From assembly GCA_025351795.1 (NCBI GenBank), contig JANXVG010000005.1, positions 1 to 64,000 on the forward strand: 64,000 nucleotides of DNA, read 5' to 3'. The notes beneath the pieces are model-generated. The model had not been told where the DNA came from, made no database searches, and was given only the letters and a program-made list of their open reading frames with translations. The DNA is from Salinibacterium sp. (GTDB taxonomy: Bacteria; Actinomycetota; Actinomycetes; Actinomycetales; Microbacteriaceae). The position numbers were made by a program, and so were the translations under genes. This document shows, piece by piece, positions 44,948 through 54,381 of the stretch. Positions within the stretch are counted from its first letter, which is position 1, and each line of letters begins with the position of its first letter.

Positions 44948-46177
44948 CTACCCAGCCTCGGCGAGTGGGGAGTCGACGGTGGTGGCAAGTTTGCCGTCGG
45001 CGATGGTGAGGAGCAGCGTCGTGCCTGCCGGGGCATCTGCGGTGTTGCGCAGCGCAGCGCCGCCAGGCAGCTGGGCGATGGCGTAGCCACGATCGAGGGT
45101 GCGCTGCGGGGAGAGCGCGCGCAATTGCGCGGCCAGCTCGGCAATGCGCGCGCGGGACTGCTCGATCAGACGCTCGATGAGTTCAGTGCCTCGTGCCACG
45201 TGGCGGGAGAGTTCATCGGCGCGAATGTCGGTGATCCACGCCGCATTCACCAGTACCGGGCGGGTGCGCACCTGCTCGAGCCGGTCGATTTCGGTGCGTA
45301 GCAGGCCGCTGAGGCGCAGGCCCATGCGGCCACGGGCCTGCCGTACGCGAGCGAGTTCTTCGGCGACGTCTGGAACGACGCGCTTTGCCGCATCCGTCGG
45401 GGTGGATGCGCGCAGGTCGGCCACATCATCGAGCAACGGTCGGTCGGCTTCGTGGCCGATCGCGCTCACAATGGGTGTGACGGACGCGGATGCTGCGCGC
45501 ACGAGTGCTTCGTCGCTGAAGACGAGCAGGTTCTGGAAGTCGCCACCGCCTCGGGCGATCACGATTACGTCGACCTCAGGGTCGGCGTCCAGGGTGCGCA
45601 GCGCTGAGATCACGTCGCCAACCGCTCGGTCACCCTGCACCGCCGCATGCACCACCCGAAACCGGACAGCGGGCCACCGCAACTGCGCGTTACGGAGCAC
45701 GTCTTTCTCCGCGTCACTGTCTTTGCCTGTGATGAGGCCGACACAGTGCGGCAAAAACGGTAACGGTCGCTTTCGGTCGAGATCGAAGAGACCCTCTGCT
45801 CGCAGTTTCTGGCGCAGGCGCTCGAGGCGCTCGAGCAGGTCGCCAAGGCCCACATGGCGCATCTCGAACACCTGCATCGAGAGCGTGCCGCCCTTGACCC
45901 AGTAAATGGGTTTCACCAGCGTGACGACGTGGTCTCCCTGCTTCAGATCATCGGGAAGCTTTGCCCGCACCGACGACCAGACAGTGAACGAGACGGTGGC
46001 ATCGAGTTCGAGATCTTTGAGCTTGCCATAGACATTGCCGCCCGACATACCCCACTGGGTGATCTCACCCTCGACCCACACGGTTCCGAGCCGATCGATC
46101 CAGCCCTTGATCTTTGTGGCGAGCACGCCGACCGCCCACGGCGCATCGACCGTGGACGGGCTGTCGACGATCGTCAT
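44948..46177 (-). CDS. xseA: Exodeoxyribonuclease VII large subunit
   Basis: The 409-residue catalytic subunit of the single-strand exonuclease. The N-terminal OB fold reads VWVEGEITQWGMSGGNVYGKLKD (in overlapping parts), followed by the nuclease region GLITGKDSDAEKDVLRN and VIARGGGDFQNLLVFSDEALVRA, and a long coiled coil after residue 260. Start ATG 46177; a GTG at 46201 is possible. Divergent from ispH with 70 bp between starts. Confidence 0.95.
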   Translation of the reverse strand: MTIVDSPSTVDAPWAVGVLATKIKGWIDRLGTVWVEGEITQWGMSGGNVYGKLKDLELDATVSFTVWSSVRAKLPDDLKQGDHVVTLVKPIYWVKGGTLSMQVFEMRHVGLGDLLERLERLRQKLRAEGLFDLDRKRPLPFLPHCVGLITGKDSDAEKDVLRNAQLRWPAVRFRVVHAAVQGDRAVGDVISALRTLDADPEVDVIVIARGGGDFQNLLVFSDEALVRAASASVTPIVSAIGHEADRPLLDDVADLRASTPTDAAKRVVPDVAEELARVRQARGRMGLRLSGLLRTEIDRLEQVRTRPVLVNAAWITDIRADELSRHVARGTELIERLIEQSRARIAELAAQLRALSPQRTLDRGYAIAQLPGGAALRNTADAPAGTTLLLTIADGKLATTVDSPLAEAG

Positions 46178-46247
46178 GCTGCCAAGGTTACCGGCCACCA
46201 CCGTCGCCGAGCAGGCTCGTCACAGGCTGCCGCCGTAGAATCCACGA

Positions 46248-47345
46248 GTGAGCACGATCACCAACGGAGCCTTCGTCGCGCATCTTGACGTACCAAGGAT
46301 GCCCGCCGAGCGCAACCGACTCAAAGACCTGCCGGTCGCAGGGGCGAAGCGCGTGCTCTTGGCCGCACCGCGTGGCTATTGTGCGGGGGTTGACCGCGCC
46401 GTCATCGCGGTCGAGAAGGCACTCGAACGCTACGGGTCACCCGTCTACGTGCGCAAACAAATCGTGCACAACATCTACGTCGTGTCCACTCTCGAAAAGA
46501 AGGGGGCGATCTTCGTCGATGACGTTGATGAGGTCCCAGAAGGGTCGCACATTGTCTTCAGCGCGCACGGCGTATCGCCGGTTGTGGTTCAGGGAGCGGC
46601 CGCTCGTCACCTGATTGCCATTGACGCGACCTGCCCGCTCGTCACCAAAGTGCACCGTGAGGCGACCCGGTTCGCGCGGGCTGACTTCGAGATTCTCCTC
46701 ATCGGTCACACCGGCCATGAAGAGGTGGAGGGCACGATGGGCCACGCTCCCGAGCGCACGATTCTGGTGACTGGTCCCGCGGATGCAGCGACCGTGGTGG
46801 TCACAAATCCCGACCACCTCGTCTGGTTGTCGCAGACCACTCTCAGCGTGGACGAAACGATGCAGACCGTGCGACTGCTACGGGAGCGATTTCCGAACTT
46901 GCAAGACCCCCCGAGTGACGACATTTGCTACGCCACGCAAAATCGTCAAGTTGCGATCAAGAAGATCGCCCCCGATGCTGACCTCGTGATCGTGGTCGGG
47001 TCGGCGAACAGCTCAAACACCGTGCGACTCGTGGATGTTGCGCTCGAGAATGGCGCAAGAACTGCGCACCGCGTCGACTATGCCAGTGAGATTCGGCAAG
47101 AGTGGCTAGACGGGGTCAGCACCGTCGGCGTCACGAGCGGGGCATCCGTTCCCGAGATACTCGTGCAGGAGGTGCTCGATGATCTCGCGGATGCAGGGTA
47201 CGGTGACGTGTCGCAGGTTGTGACCGCCGAAGAGGATTTGATGTTTTCGCTTCCCAAAGAATTGCGCACGAATGCCGACGGCAGCCCGGATGAGCGTGGC
47301 CTGGGTGGTCGCACGCGCAGACTCGATTGGCAGCGCGGCGCATGA
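46248..47345 (+). CDS. ispH: 4-hydroxy-3-methylbut-2-enyl diphosphate reductase
   Basis: A 365-residue [4Fe-4S] enzyme, last step of the MEP pathway giving IPP and DMAPP. The three cluster cysteines are in [23 protein letters not shown] and [11 protein letters not shown], and the substrate His/Glu residues in HNIYVV and [11 protein letters not shown]. The N-terminal extension of about 35 residues is common in actinobacteria. GTG start. Its stop overlaps the following gene (ATGA). Confidence 0.96.
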   Translation: MSTITNGAFVAHLDVPRMPAERNRLKDLPVAGAKRVLLAAPRGYCAGVDRAVIAVEKALERYGSPVYVRKQIVHNIYVVSTLEKKGAIFVDDVDEVPEGSHIVFSAHGVSPVVVQGAAARHLIAIDATCPLVTKVHREATRFARADFEILLIGHTGHEEVEGTMGHAPERTILVTGPADAATVVVTNPDHLVWLSQTTLSVDETMQTVRLLRERFPNLQDPPSDDICYATQNRQVAIKKIAPDADLVIVVGSANSSNTVRLVDVALENGARTAHRVDYASEIRQEWLDGVSTVGVTSGASVPEILVQEVLDDLADAGYGDVSQVVTAEEDLMFSLPKELRTNADGSPDERGLGGRTRRLDWQRGA

Positions 47346-47947
47346 CCGATCACCGCCCGCCACCGCGATACGGTGAGTACGCGCCGCTCGAGCCGACAGC
47401 GCCGCCCGACCGGGCTGCGCCTGGTGACAGCGGCACGCCGCCCGACCGGGCTGCGCCTGCTGACAGCGGCACGCCGCCCGACCGGGCTGCGCCTGCTGCA
47501 TCGTCATCGGTGACCGTGAAGTCGACCGCCGCTGAGAGGTCGGGAAGTGCGCTCGCAGCATCCGCAGGCACTCGCGAGCGCCCCCTGTGGGACACGCTCG
47601 TCACGAGCATCCTGCTCGCGCTAGGTACGTTCGACGTCGTGAACTCGTGGCCCCAGGTTGCCGACTTCACGAGCGCGCTCAACACGCTCTACGCTGCTCA
47701 GGGCATCGGCACCTTCACATCGGCAGCGCTCGCTGCCACCATGGGCCTCGTCGCAAACATTGTGCGTTTGGTGATTTTACTCGCGGTGATCGCGATTTCG
47801 CTCGTGCGCATCCACTTGCGGAAGCGCGCCTTCCCGGTGCCGATCATCGGCGCAGTGGCAGCGGGCATTGTTCTGATCGCGTTCGTCGCCGTCCTGATGC
47901 TCAATGACCCGGCGATGGTGGCCTACCTGCATTCGCGGGGCGCGTAG
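47342..47947 (+). CDS. DUF6264-like membrane protein with N-terminal repeats
   Basis: A 201-residue protein with about four transmembrane helices after residue 85 ([19 protein letters not shown], then [17 protein letters not shown], then [22 protein letters not shown]). The N-terminal 60 residues are low-complexity and contain three copies of a 12-residue unit [12 protein letters not shown] encoded by 36-bp tandem repeats. [11 protein letters not shown] at the start is typical of this actinobacterial family. Coupled to ispH by ATGA; function unknown. Confidence 0.8.
   Translation: MTDHRPPPRYGEYAPLEPTAPPDRAAPGDSGTPPDRAAPADSGTPPDRAAPAASSSVTVKSTAAERSGSALAASAGTRERPLWDTLVTSILLALGTFDVVNSWPQVADFTSALNTLYAAQGIGTFTSAALAATMGLVANIVRLVILLAVIAISLVRIHLRKRAFPVPIIGAVAAGIVLIAFVAVLMLNDPAMVAYLHSRGA
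47401..47498 (+). repeat. 36-bp in-frame tandem repeats, nearly three copies
   Basis: 47401-47436 and 47437-47472 differ at one base; a third partial copy runs to about 47498. They encode PPDRAAPxDSGT in the cytoplasmic tail of the DUF6264-like protein. Confidence 0.93.
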
Positions 47948-48367
47948 CGGGATGCTCGGCCGCTTGCCTAGCGTTCGCTGGCAGCCCGCGGCGCGATCGG
48001 TCCGTCGAAAAAGCACATTCGCGCAGAACCTGTGGGGCAGCATGGTGCGATTTTGCACTCTCGGCACTCTCGGCACTCTCGGACGCGGTGAGCGGTCGCG
48101 ACGTGTTGCCCACGAGTCGGGCGGTCGGTAGCGCGTTGCCCACGCGTCGGCCCAGGGATGCTCAGAGGACGCGCGTATATCTTGACCCGAGAGCGCACTT
48201 TCTCGTAGTCATCCAGCTGGCAACCGCGCGATTCTGCACTCTCGACGCGGCGATCGCACCGTACGCGGCGACGCGGCGACGCAGCGATCGCACCGGACGC
48301 GCCCACGCGGTGCCCGCGCGCCCGCCTCGCGGCCGGTAGCCCGCAGCCCCAGCCCCGGTGCCCGACG
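47948..48367. other. 420-bp spacer with short repeats, no gene
   Basis: No credible coding frame. It contains three tandem copies of cactctcgg (about 48056-48082), repeated gttgcccacg words near 48104 and 48136, and two similar gcactctcg words. It separates the ispH operon from the convergent fba gene, so terminators for both are expected, but I see no clean hairpin with a T run. Confidence 0.6.
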
Positions 48368-49393
48368 CTAGTTGCCCGAGTGACCGACTGAGCCGAGCTG
48401 CTTGGTGGCCGCAACGACACGTGCGGCCATCGCGGTTTCGGCGATCTTGCCCCAGGAGCGCGGATCGTAGATTTTCTTGTTGCCGACCTCGCCATCCACT
48501 TTGAGAAAGCCGTCGTAGTTGCGCAGAACGGTGTCGGCGACCGACCGACTGTAGGCGTACTGGGTGTCGGTGTCGAGGTTCATTTTGACCACGCCATGTG
48601 CGACAGCGATGGCGATCTCTTCGTCGCTGGAGCCAGATCCACCGTGGAATACCAGATCGAGCGGCAGTGGCCCGGTTCCGTACTTTGCGGAGAGTCCGGC
48701 CTGAATGTCGCCGAGTAGCTCAGGGCGCAGCTTTACGTTGCCCGGCTTATACACGCCGTGCACATTGCCGAAAGTAAGGGCGGCCATGTAGCGGCCCTGT
48801 TCGCCGAGTCCGAGCGCTTCGACCGTGGCGATTGCATCGTCGAGCGAGGTGTAAAGGTGCTCGTTAATGTCGTGGCTCACACCATCTTCTTCGCCGCCGA
48901 CGACGCCGATCTCCACCTCGAGAATCGCATGGATGGCCTTCATGCGCGGCAACAGGGTCTTCGCGATCTCGAGGTTCTCGGCGAGCGGCACCCCTGAGCC
49001 ATCCCACATGTGCGACTGGAAGATCGGGTTGCGGCCCGCTTTCACCTCCGCCTCCGATGCGGTGAGCAGGGGGATCACGAATCCGTCGAGCGCATCTTTC
49101 GGGCAGTGGTCAGTGTGCAGGGCCACGGTGACCGGGTAATTCTTGGCCACCTCGGTGACGAACGCGGCAAACGCGAGTGCTCCGGATGCCCGTGCCTTCA
49201 CGGTCTGGCCGGCGAAGTAGTCGGCACCTCCCGTTGTCACCTGGATGATGCCGTCTGAGCCAGCTTCACTGAGCCCTTGCAGTACCGCGTTGATCGTCGA
49301 TGACGACGAGACGTTGATGGCCGGATAAGCGAAGCCGCGGGTCTGTGCCTTGTCAAGCATTTCTGCGTACTGCTCGGGGGTTGCGACGGGCAT
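48368..49393 (-). CDS. fba: Class II fructose-bisphosphate aldolase
   Basis: A 341-residue zinc aldolase of glycolysis/gluconeogenesis. Zinc ligands and catalytic residues are visible in LHTDHCPKDALDG, IGVVGGEEDGV, FGNVHGVYKPG and FHGGSGSSDEEI, with NLDTDTQYAYSR near the end. Length is normal for the FbaA type. Upstream it is divergent from glpX, so two enzymes of opposed fructose-1,6-bisphosphate flux share one promoter region. Confidence 0.97.
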   Translation of the reverse strand: MPVATPEQYAEMLDKAQTRGFAYPAINVSSSSTINAVLQGLSEAGSDGIIQVTTGGADYFAGQTVKARASGALAFAAFVTEVAKNYPVTVALHTDHCPKDALDGFVIPLLTASEAEVKAGRNPIFQSHMWDGSGVPLAENLEIAKTLLPRMKAIHAILEVEIGVVGGEEDGVSHDINEHLYTSLDDAIATVEALGLGEQGRYMAALTFGNVHGVYKPGNVKLRPELLGDIQAGLSAKYGTGPLPLDLVFHGGSGSSDEEIAIAVAHGVVKMNLDTDTQYAYSRSVADTVLRNYDGFLKVDGEVGNKKIYDPRSWGKIAETAMAARVVAATKQLGSVGHSGN

Positions 49394-49536
49394 TGCGGGT
49401 CTCCTTCAGAGCGGATGCGGGGTCGAGCAAAGTCTAACAATCCGCCCGCCGGACCGTGCCTTCGCTAGGCTGATTGTGCGCTGACCCGATCACGGGCCTC
49501 CACCACAGCGCTCTGGCCTACTCTCAAGGATGCCCT

Positions 49537-50529
49537 GTGGTGACCACCGAAACCGGATCCCTCTTCCTCCAGCCCGACCGCAACCTCGCGCTCGAACTCG
49601 TGCGCGCGACGGAAGCCGCCGCTATCCGCGCAGTGCCATTCATTGGTAAGGGCGACAAGCTTGGCGCTGATGGCGCTGCCGTTGATGCGATGCGCAAGTT
49701 CCTCGGCACGGTGAACTTCGACGGGGTCGTTGTTATCGGTGAAGGCGAGAAAGATAACGCACCCATGCTCTTCAACGGGGAGCACGTCGGTAACGGGCAT
49801 GGCCCGTCGTGCGACATCGCGGTTGACCCGATCGATGGCACGTCACTCACCGCGGCTGGCCGCCAGAATGCGCTCTCGATGATCGCCGTGTCTGATCGCG
49901 GGGCCATGCTGGACGCCTCGACGGTGTTCTACATGGACAAGATCGTGACGGGAGCCGAGGGCATCGGGGTCGTCGACATCCGCAGACCAATCGCCGAGAA
50001 CATCCGCGCGCTCGCGAAAGCGAAGGGTAAGCCGATCGGCGAGATTGTCGTCGCCGTTCTCGACCGGCCTCGGCACGCCGAGTTCATTGAAGCGATCCGT
50101 GCGACCGGGGCGGGCACGCGTCTCATGCTCGACGGCGATGTGGCTGGCGGCATAAACGCCGCCATGTACGGAACGCGCATCGACATGTGTGCAGGAATCG
50201 GCGGCAGCCCTGAGGGCATCGTCACAGCATGCGCGATTAAAGCGCTCGGCGGGTTCATCCAGACGACGTTGTACCCCACGAAAGATGAGGAACGCCAACG
50301 TGGGCTCGACGCCGGGCTCAAGTTCGATCACGTCTACGAGGCCGACGATCTGGTGCGCAGCGACAACACGTTCTTCGTCGCGACGGGTGTGACGGATGGC
50401 GGGCTCGTCTCGGGCGTGCGCCGCATGGGCCCGATCATCCGCACCGAGAGCATCGTGCTGCGATCCAGGTCAGGAACGATACGCCGCGTGACCGCCGATC
50501 ATTTGGCCGCGAAATGGCTCGACCACTGA
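49537..50529 (+). CDS. glpX: Class II fructose-1,6-bisphosphatase
   Basis: A 330-residue metal-dependent FBPase, the gluconeogenic type of actinobacteria. Metal and substrate motifs are VVIGEGEKDNAPML, CDIAVDPIDGTSLTA, GDVAGGINAA and GIGGSPEGIV. The GTG at 49537 (or 49540) has AAGGA at 49526-49530. The longer open frame from 49474 is not needed and lacks family similarity. Confidence 0.95.
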   Translation: MVTTETGSLFLQPDRNLALELVRATEAAAIRAVPFIGKGDKLGADGAAVDAMRKFLGTVNFDGVVVIGEGEKDNAPMLFNGEHVGNGHGPSCDIAVDPIDGTSLTAAGRQNALSMIAVSDRGAMLDASTVFYMDKIVTGAEGIGVVDIRRPIAENIRALAKAKGKPIGEIVVAVLDRPRHAEFIEAIRATGAGTRLMLDGDVAGGINAAMYGTRIDMCAGIGGSPEGIVTACAIKALGGFIQTTLYPTKDEERQRGLDAGLKFDHVYEADDLVRSDNTFFVATGVTDGGLVSGVRRMGPIIRTESIVLRSRSGTIRRVTADHLAAKWLDH

Positions 50530-50570
50530 ACGGCGCAGCCCGGACCGGTGAGATCACTCCCGAACGCGGT

Positions 50571-51878
50571 CTAAATAGCGTTGTCGTCGACCGGCAGTTC
50601 GAGTTCGACGGCGGTCAACTGACGAGGCGTCGCCTCGATCGTGGTGGCGGTGCCCAGTACTTTTGATTCGTCGAGCACACTGAGCTTGCGCGCCGTCACC
50701 AGCACGCGAGTTTCGAGGGAGTTCGCGAACTGGTTGTAGCTGGTGACGGTGGAGTCGATTGAGCGGCGGAGTTTGTCTGCGTGCTCGGCGAGCGTCGCCA
50801 GCCGTGAGTAGAGCTCCTTGCTGAGATCAAAGAGGGTCTTGGCCTGGTCGGTGAGCACATCCTGCTGCCAGGAGAACGCGACGGTTTTCAGAACCGACCA
50901 CAGCGTGACCGGGGAAGCGAGAGCCACGCGCTTGCCGAACGCGTAGTCCATGATCCCCGGGTCGGCTTCCATCGCCGACGAAACGAGGGATTCACTGGGG
51001 ATGAACGCGATCACAAGTTCGGGAGATGCCTGGAGGCCAGCCCAGTACGCCTTGCTCGCGAGAGTGTCAATGTGGCCGCGCATCACCCGAACGTGCTGCT
51101 TCAGCAGGGAGTCGCGGCGCGCCGCTTCCTCTCCGGTAGCGGTCGCCGGGATCTGGTTAGCCTCAAGGTACGCGGAGAACGGCACCTTCGCATCAACCGC
51201 GATGTTTTTGCCGCCCGGCAGGTGGATGACCATGTCTGGCCGACCAGCGCCTGCGTCGGATGTGATGCTCGCCTGCACGTCGAAGTCAACGCGCTCGATG
51301 AGGCCAGCTGCTTGCACCACGTTGCGCAGCTGGGTCTCGCCCCACACACCCCTCGTGCTGTTTGAACGCAGTGCGGAGGCGAGGGATTCGGCCGTACTGC
51401 GCAGGCGTTCCTCCGACTCGGTCGCGTTTTTCAGCTGTTCACTCAGCTGTCCATGCTGCACGCTGCGCTGGCTCTCGAGTTCGGTAACCTTCTGCTGCAT
51501 GGTGCGCAGAGACTCTTGCACGGGAGTGAGGGCCTGCAGCACCTTGCTCTCGCGCTGCTCACGGTCGGCTTGCGCCTGGGCATCTGTGCGGTGGCGGTCA
51601 ACGACCTCGCGATATTGCGACTGCAACGATTCGACCTGCTCTCGCAGGGCATCCGCGGTTGCCGCGATGCCTGCGTAGTCGGCGGCGAGCTGTGCCTGCA
51701 CCCCCTGTTCTCGTGAGCGCAGCTCGGCGATCGCCTGTGCATGCTGAGCTTCGAGTACCGCCGGCTCGATGCTCGTCGCTCGGGATTGCGATCGCACGCG
51801 ACCCAGGAGCAGGCCGATAATACCGCCAAAGAAAATGCCAACCACGAGCCCGATTACGAGAGCGACGATGGGATCCAT
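50571..51878 (-). CDS. rmuC: DNA recombination protein RmuC
   Basis: A 435-residue protein with one N-terminal membrane helix (ALVIGLVVGIFFGGIIGLLLG), a long coiled coil (residues about 40-175) and a nuclease-like core: RGVWGETQLRNVVQAAGL, RPDMVIHLPGGKNIAVDAKVPF, and ELVIAFIPSESLVSSAM. In E. coli it limits inversions at short repeats, which is of interest in a window full of tandem repeats. Divergent from mmsA. Confidence 0.93.
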   Translation of the reverse strand: MDPIVALVIGLVVGIFFGGIIGLLLGRVRSQSRATSIEPAVLEAQHAQAIAELRSREQGVQAQLAADYAGIAATADALREQVESLQSQYREVVDRHRTDAQAQADREQRESKVLQALTPVQESLRTMQQKVTELESQRSVQHGQLSEQLKNATESEERLRSTAESLASALRSNSTRGVWGETQLRNVVQAAGLIERVDFDVQASITSDAGAGRPDMVIHLPGGKNIAVDAKVPFSAYLEANQIPATATGEEAARRDSLLKQHVRVMRGHIDTLASKAYWAGLQASPELVIAFIPSESLVSSAMEADPGIMDYAFGKRVALASPVTLWSVLKTVAFSWQQDVLTDQAKTLFDLSKELYSRLATLAEHADKLRRSIDSTVTSYNQFANSLETRVLVTARKLSVLDESKVLGTATTIEATPRQLTAVELELPVDDNAI

Positions 51879-51921
51879 AAAGTCAGTGTGACAGCGAGCG
51901 CAGACAATCTAGAGTTGGCCC

Positions 51922-53412
51922 ATGGAAACTCTCGACCACTGGGTGAGCGGCGCGGCATTCTCAGGCCTATCGACCCGCACAGCCCCCGTCTATAATCCCG
52001 CCGTTGGCACGGTGTCTCGTGAAGTGCGACTCGCTTCCGTAGCGGATGTCGATACCGCGGTGCAGGCGGCCAAGGCCGCGTTCCCGGCGTGGGCCGGCGC
52101 ATCCTGGTCGAAACGTCAAGGTGTGCTCTTCACGTTCCGCGAACTGTTGAACGCGCGCAAGCTTGAGGTCGCCGAGATCCTCACCAACGAGCATGGCAAG
52201 GTGACGTCGGATGCGCTCGGCGAGGTCGCCCGCGGGCTTGAGGTCGTCGAGTTTGCTACCGGCATTCCGCACCTTGCTAAGGGCGAGTACTCCGAGAACG
52301 TCTCCACCGGGGTCGATGTGTATTCGCTCCTGCAGCCGCTCGGTGTCGTGGGCATCATCAGCCCCTTCAACTTTCCCGCCATGGTGCCGCTGTGGTTCTT
52401 TCCCATCGCGATTGCCGCAGGCAACACGGTCATCCTGAAGCCCTCCGAAAAGGATCCGTCCGCCGCGATCTGGATGGCGAAACTGTGGAAAGAGGCGGGC
52501 CTACCAGACGGTGTTTTCAACGTGGTGCACGGCGACAAAGAGAGCGTGGATGCGCTTCTCGAGCACCCGGACGTGGCATCCATTTCTTTCGTCGGTTCGA
52601 CTCCGATCGCCAAGTACATTTACGAGACAGCCGCGAGAAACGGCAAGCGCGTGCAAGCGCTCGGTGGTGCGAAGAACCACATGCTCGTGCTGCCGGATGC
52701 TGACCTCGACCTCGTTGCAGACTCGGCCGTGAATGCGGGCTTCGGCTCGGCGGGCGAGCGGTGCATGGCCATCGCGGTCATTGTCGCTGTCGAGCCGGTA
52801 GCCGACGATCTCATTGCGAAGATCACGGCGAGGGTCGCCGACCTTACCGTGGGCGATGGAACCCGCGGCTGCGACATGGGCCCGTTGATCACCAAGGAGC
52901 ACCGCGACAAGGTCGCGGGCTACATCGACATCGCGATCGCGGACGGTGCGACCGTTGTGGTCGACGGCCGCGGAGTGACAGCGGATGGCGACGCCGGCGG
53001 CTTCTGGCTCGGCCCAACGCTTATCGACAGGGTTGCGGTCACCTCCGACGTGTACCTGCACGAGATTTTTGGACCGGTGTTGTCGGTTGTGCGTGTGGCA
53101 AGTTACGAGGAGGGTGTCGAACTCATCAACTCGTCGCGGTATGGCAACGGCACGGCGATCTTCACGAACGACGGCGGTGCTGCTCGGCGTTTCCAGCGCG
53201 AAGTGCAGGTCGGCATGATCGGTATCAACGTGCCGATTCCCGTGCCAGTCGGGTACTACTCGTTCGGCGGGTGGAAAGATTCGCTGTTCGGCGACACCAA
53301 GGCCTACGGTCCAGATGCGATCCGGTTCTTCACCCGACAGAAGGCGGTTACGTCGCGCTGGCTCGACCCATCGCACGGCGGTATCAACCTCGGGTTCCCG
53401 CAGAACGCGTAG
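51922..53412 (+). CDS. mmsA: CoA-acylating methylmalonate-semialdehyde dehydrogenase
   Basis: A 496-residue aldehyde dehydrogenase converting (methyl)malonate semialdehyde to propionyl- or acetyl-CoA in valine, beta-alanine or inositol breakdown. The catalytic Cys is in GFGSAGERCMAIAV, the NAD site in SPFNFPAMVPLWFFPIAIA and ISFVGSTPIAKYI, and IGINVPIPVPVGYYSFGGWK is diagnostic for MmsA/IolA. No other valine or inositol genes are adjacent. The next 50 bp hold a strong hairpin. Confidence 0.94.
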   Translation: METLDHWVSGAAFSGLSTRTAPVYNPAVGTVSREVRLASVADVDTAVQAAKAAFPAWAGASWSKRQGVLFTFRELLNARKLEVAEILTNEHGKVTSDALGEVARGLEVVEFATGIPHLAKGEYSENVSTGVDVYSLLQPLGVVGIISPFNFPAMVPLWFFPIAIAAGNTVILKPSEKDPSAAIWMAKLWKEAGLPDGVFNVVHGDKESVDALLEHPDVASISFVGSTPIAKYIYETAARNGKRVQALGGAKNHMLVLPDADLDLVADSAVNAGFGSAGERCMAIAVIVAVEPVADDLIAKITARVADLTVGDGTRGCDMGPLITKEHRDKVAGYIDIAIADGATVVVDGRGVTADGDAGGFWLGPTLIDRVAVTSDVYLHEIFGPVLSVVRVASYEEGVELINSSRYGNGTAIFTNDGGAARRFQREVQVGMIGINVPIPVPVGYYSFGGWKDSLFGDTKAYGPDAIRFFTRQKAVTSRWLDPSHGGINLGFPQNA

Positions 53413-53438
53413 CGCTCGTGGCGGGAGATCCTGTCACG

Positions 53439-53462
53439 CGGCGGGAGTCCTGACTCCCGCCG
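53439..53462. terminator. Perfect 10-bp hairpin after mmsA
   Basis: CGGCGGGAGT-CCTG-ACTCCCGCCG is a perfect stem with a 4-nt loop, 27 bp after the mmsA stop. No T run follows. The spacer to the exonuclease gene (53413-53628) holds no gene; the ctcccgccgc half of the stem recurs near 53494 and 53561, so it may also be a small dispersed repeat. Confidence 0.7.
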
Positions 53463-53628
53463 CAAGACAGTAATACCGTCCGCTCGCGGCCACTACTCCC
53501 GCCGCTAAGTGCGTCGCTCGACCGGGGGCGAGATCTGCTCACGCAGCCATGCAGGCTTCTCCCGCCGCAGGTGCCATGCGGACAAGTCGTCCCGCCGAGC
53601 GCTACCGACTAGTTCTGCTGCCCGAGCG

Positions 53629-54234
53629 TTACTGCCCGAGCACGGACGAACGCCGGTGGGCGGTGGCGGGCCCGATCGCCCCGAGTCGCGACCCGGTGAG
53701 CGCCGCCAACTGAGGCACATCCGCTGCATCGTGGCGCTGCGCAGCGTGAACGATGATCGCGGCGCAGGCCTCGGCATCGGCGAGCGCATTGTGGTGCTGA
53801 AAGTCTTCGAAGCCCGCAGCCAACGCCGCGACCGGCAACCGGTAGGACTCGAGGTGGTAGGTTTTGCGCGCCACCTGCAGGCTACACAGGTAACGAAAAC
53901 TCGGGATCTCGATGCCGCTCGCGGTGCACGCTGCGCTCAGCACACCCATGTCGAAACCCGCGTTGTGGGCCACCAGATAATCACCAGCGGCGAAGGCGAC
54001 GAGGTCGGGAAGGTGCTCGCTCCAGACCAGAGCCTCCGCAACATCCGCTGCCATGATTCCGTGGATGCGGGTGTTCCACTCCGCAAACGCATCATGCCCC
54101 GCCGGCGGCTTGATGAGCCAGTATCCGCGGTCGACGACCACGCCATCGTGCACCTTCACGAGACCGACAGAGCACACACTCGCACTCGACGAGTTGGCGG
54201 TCTCAAAGTCGATTGCGGTGAAGTCGAGGGGCAC
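53629..54234 (-). CDS. DEDDh 3'-5' exonuclease (DnaQ-like)
   Basis: A 201-residue exonuclease of the DnaQ/RNase T superfamily. The acidic residues are in FTAIDFETAN (Asp, Glu), LVAHNAGFDMGVL (Asp) and FQHHNALADAEACA (His, Asp). It lacks other domains, so it is a free-standing exonuclease rather than a Pol III fusion; substrate may be DNA or RNA ends. Convergent with mmsA. Confidence 0.9.
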   Translation of the reverse strand: MPLDFTAIDFETANSSSASVCSVGLVKVHDGVVVDRGYWLIKPPAGHDAFAEWNTRIHGIMAADVAEALVWSEHLPDLVAFAAGDYLVAHNAGFDMGVLSAACTASGIEIPSFRYLCSLQVARKTYHLESYRLPVAALAAGFEDFQHHNALADAEACAAIIVHAAQRHDAADVPQLAALTGSRLGAIGPATAHRRSSVLGQ

Positions 54235-54381
54235 GAGTCGATCGTCTCATGGCGCACCGACTGAGCGCCGTCAACCTTCCATTGCGGTTTCGTTGCGCGG
54301 TAATGCTTTGCCTCACAGGCAATTCACCGATATGGTTCATGTCATCAACAACTTTTTCGCCTATCTATCACCCGGAGAAAC

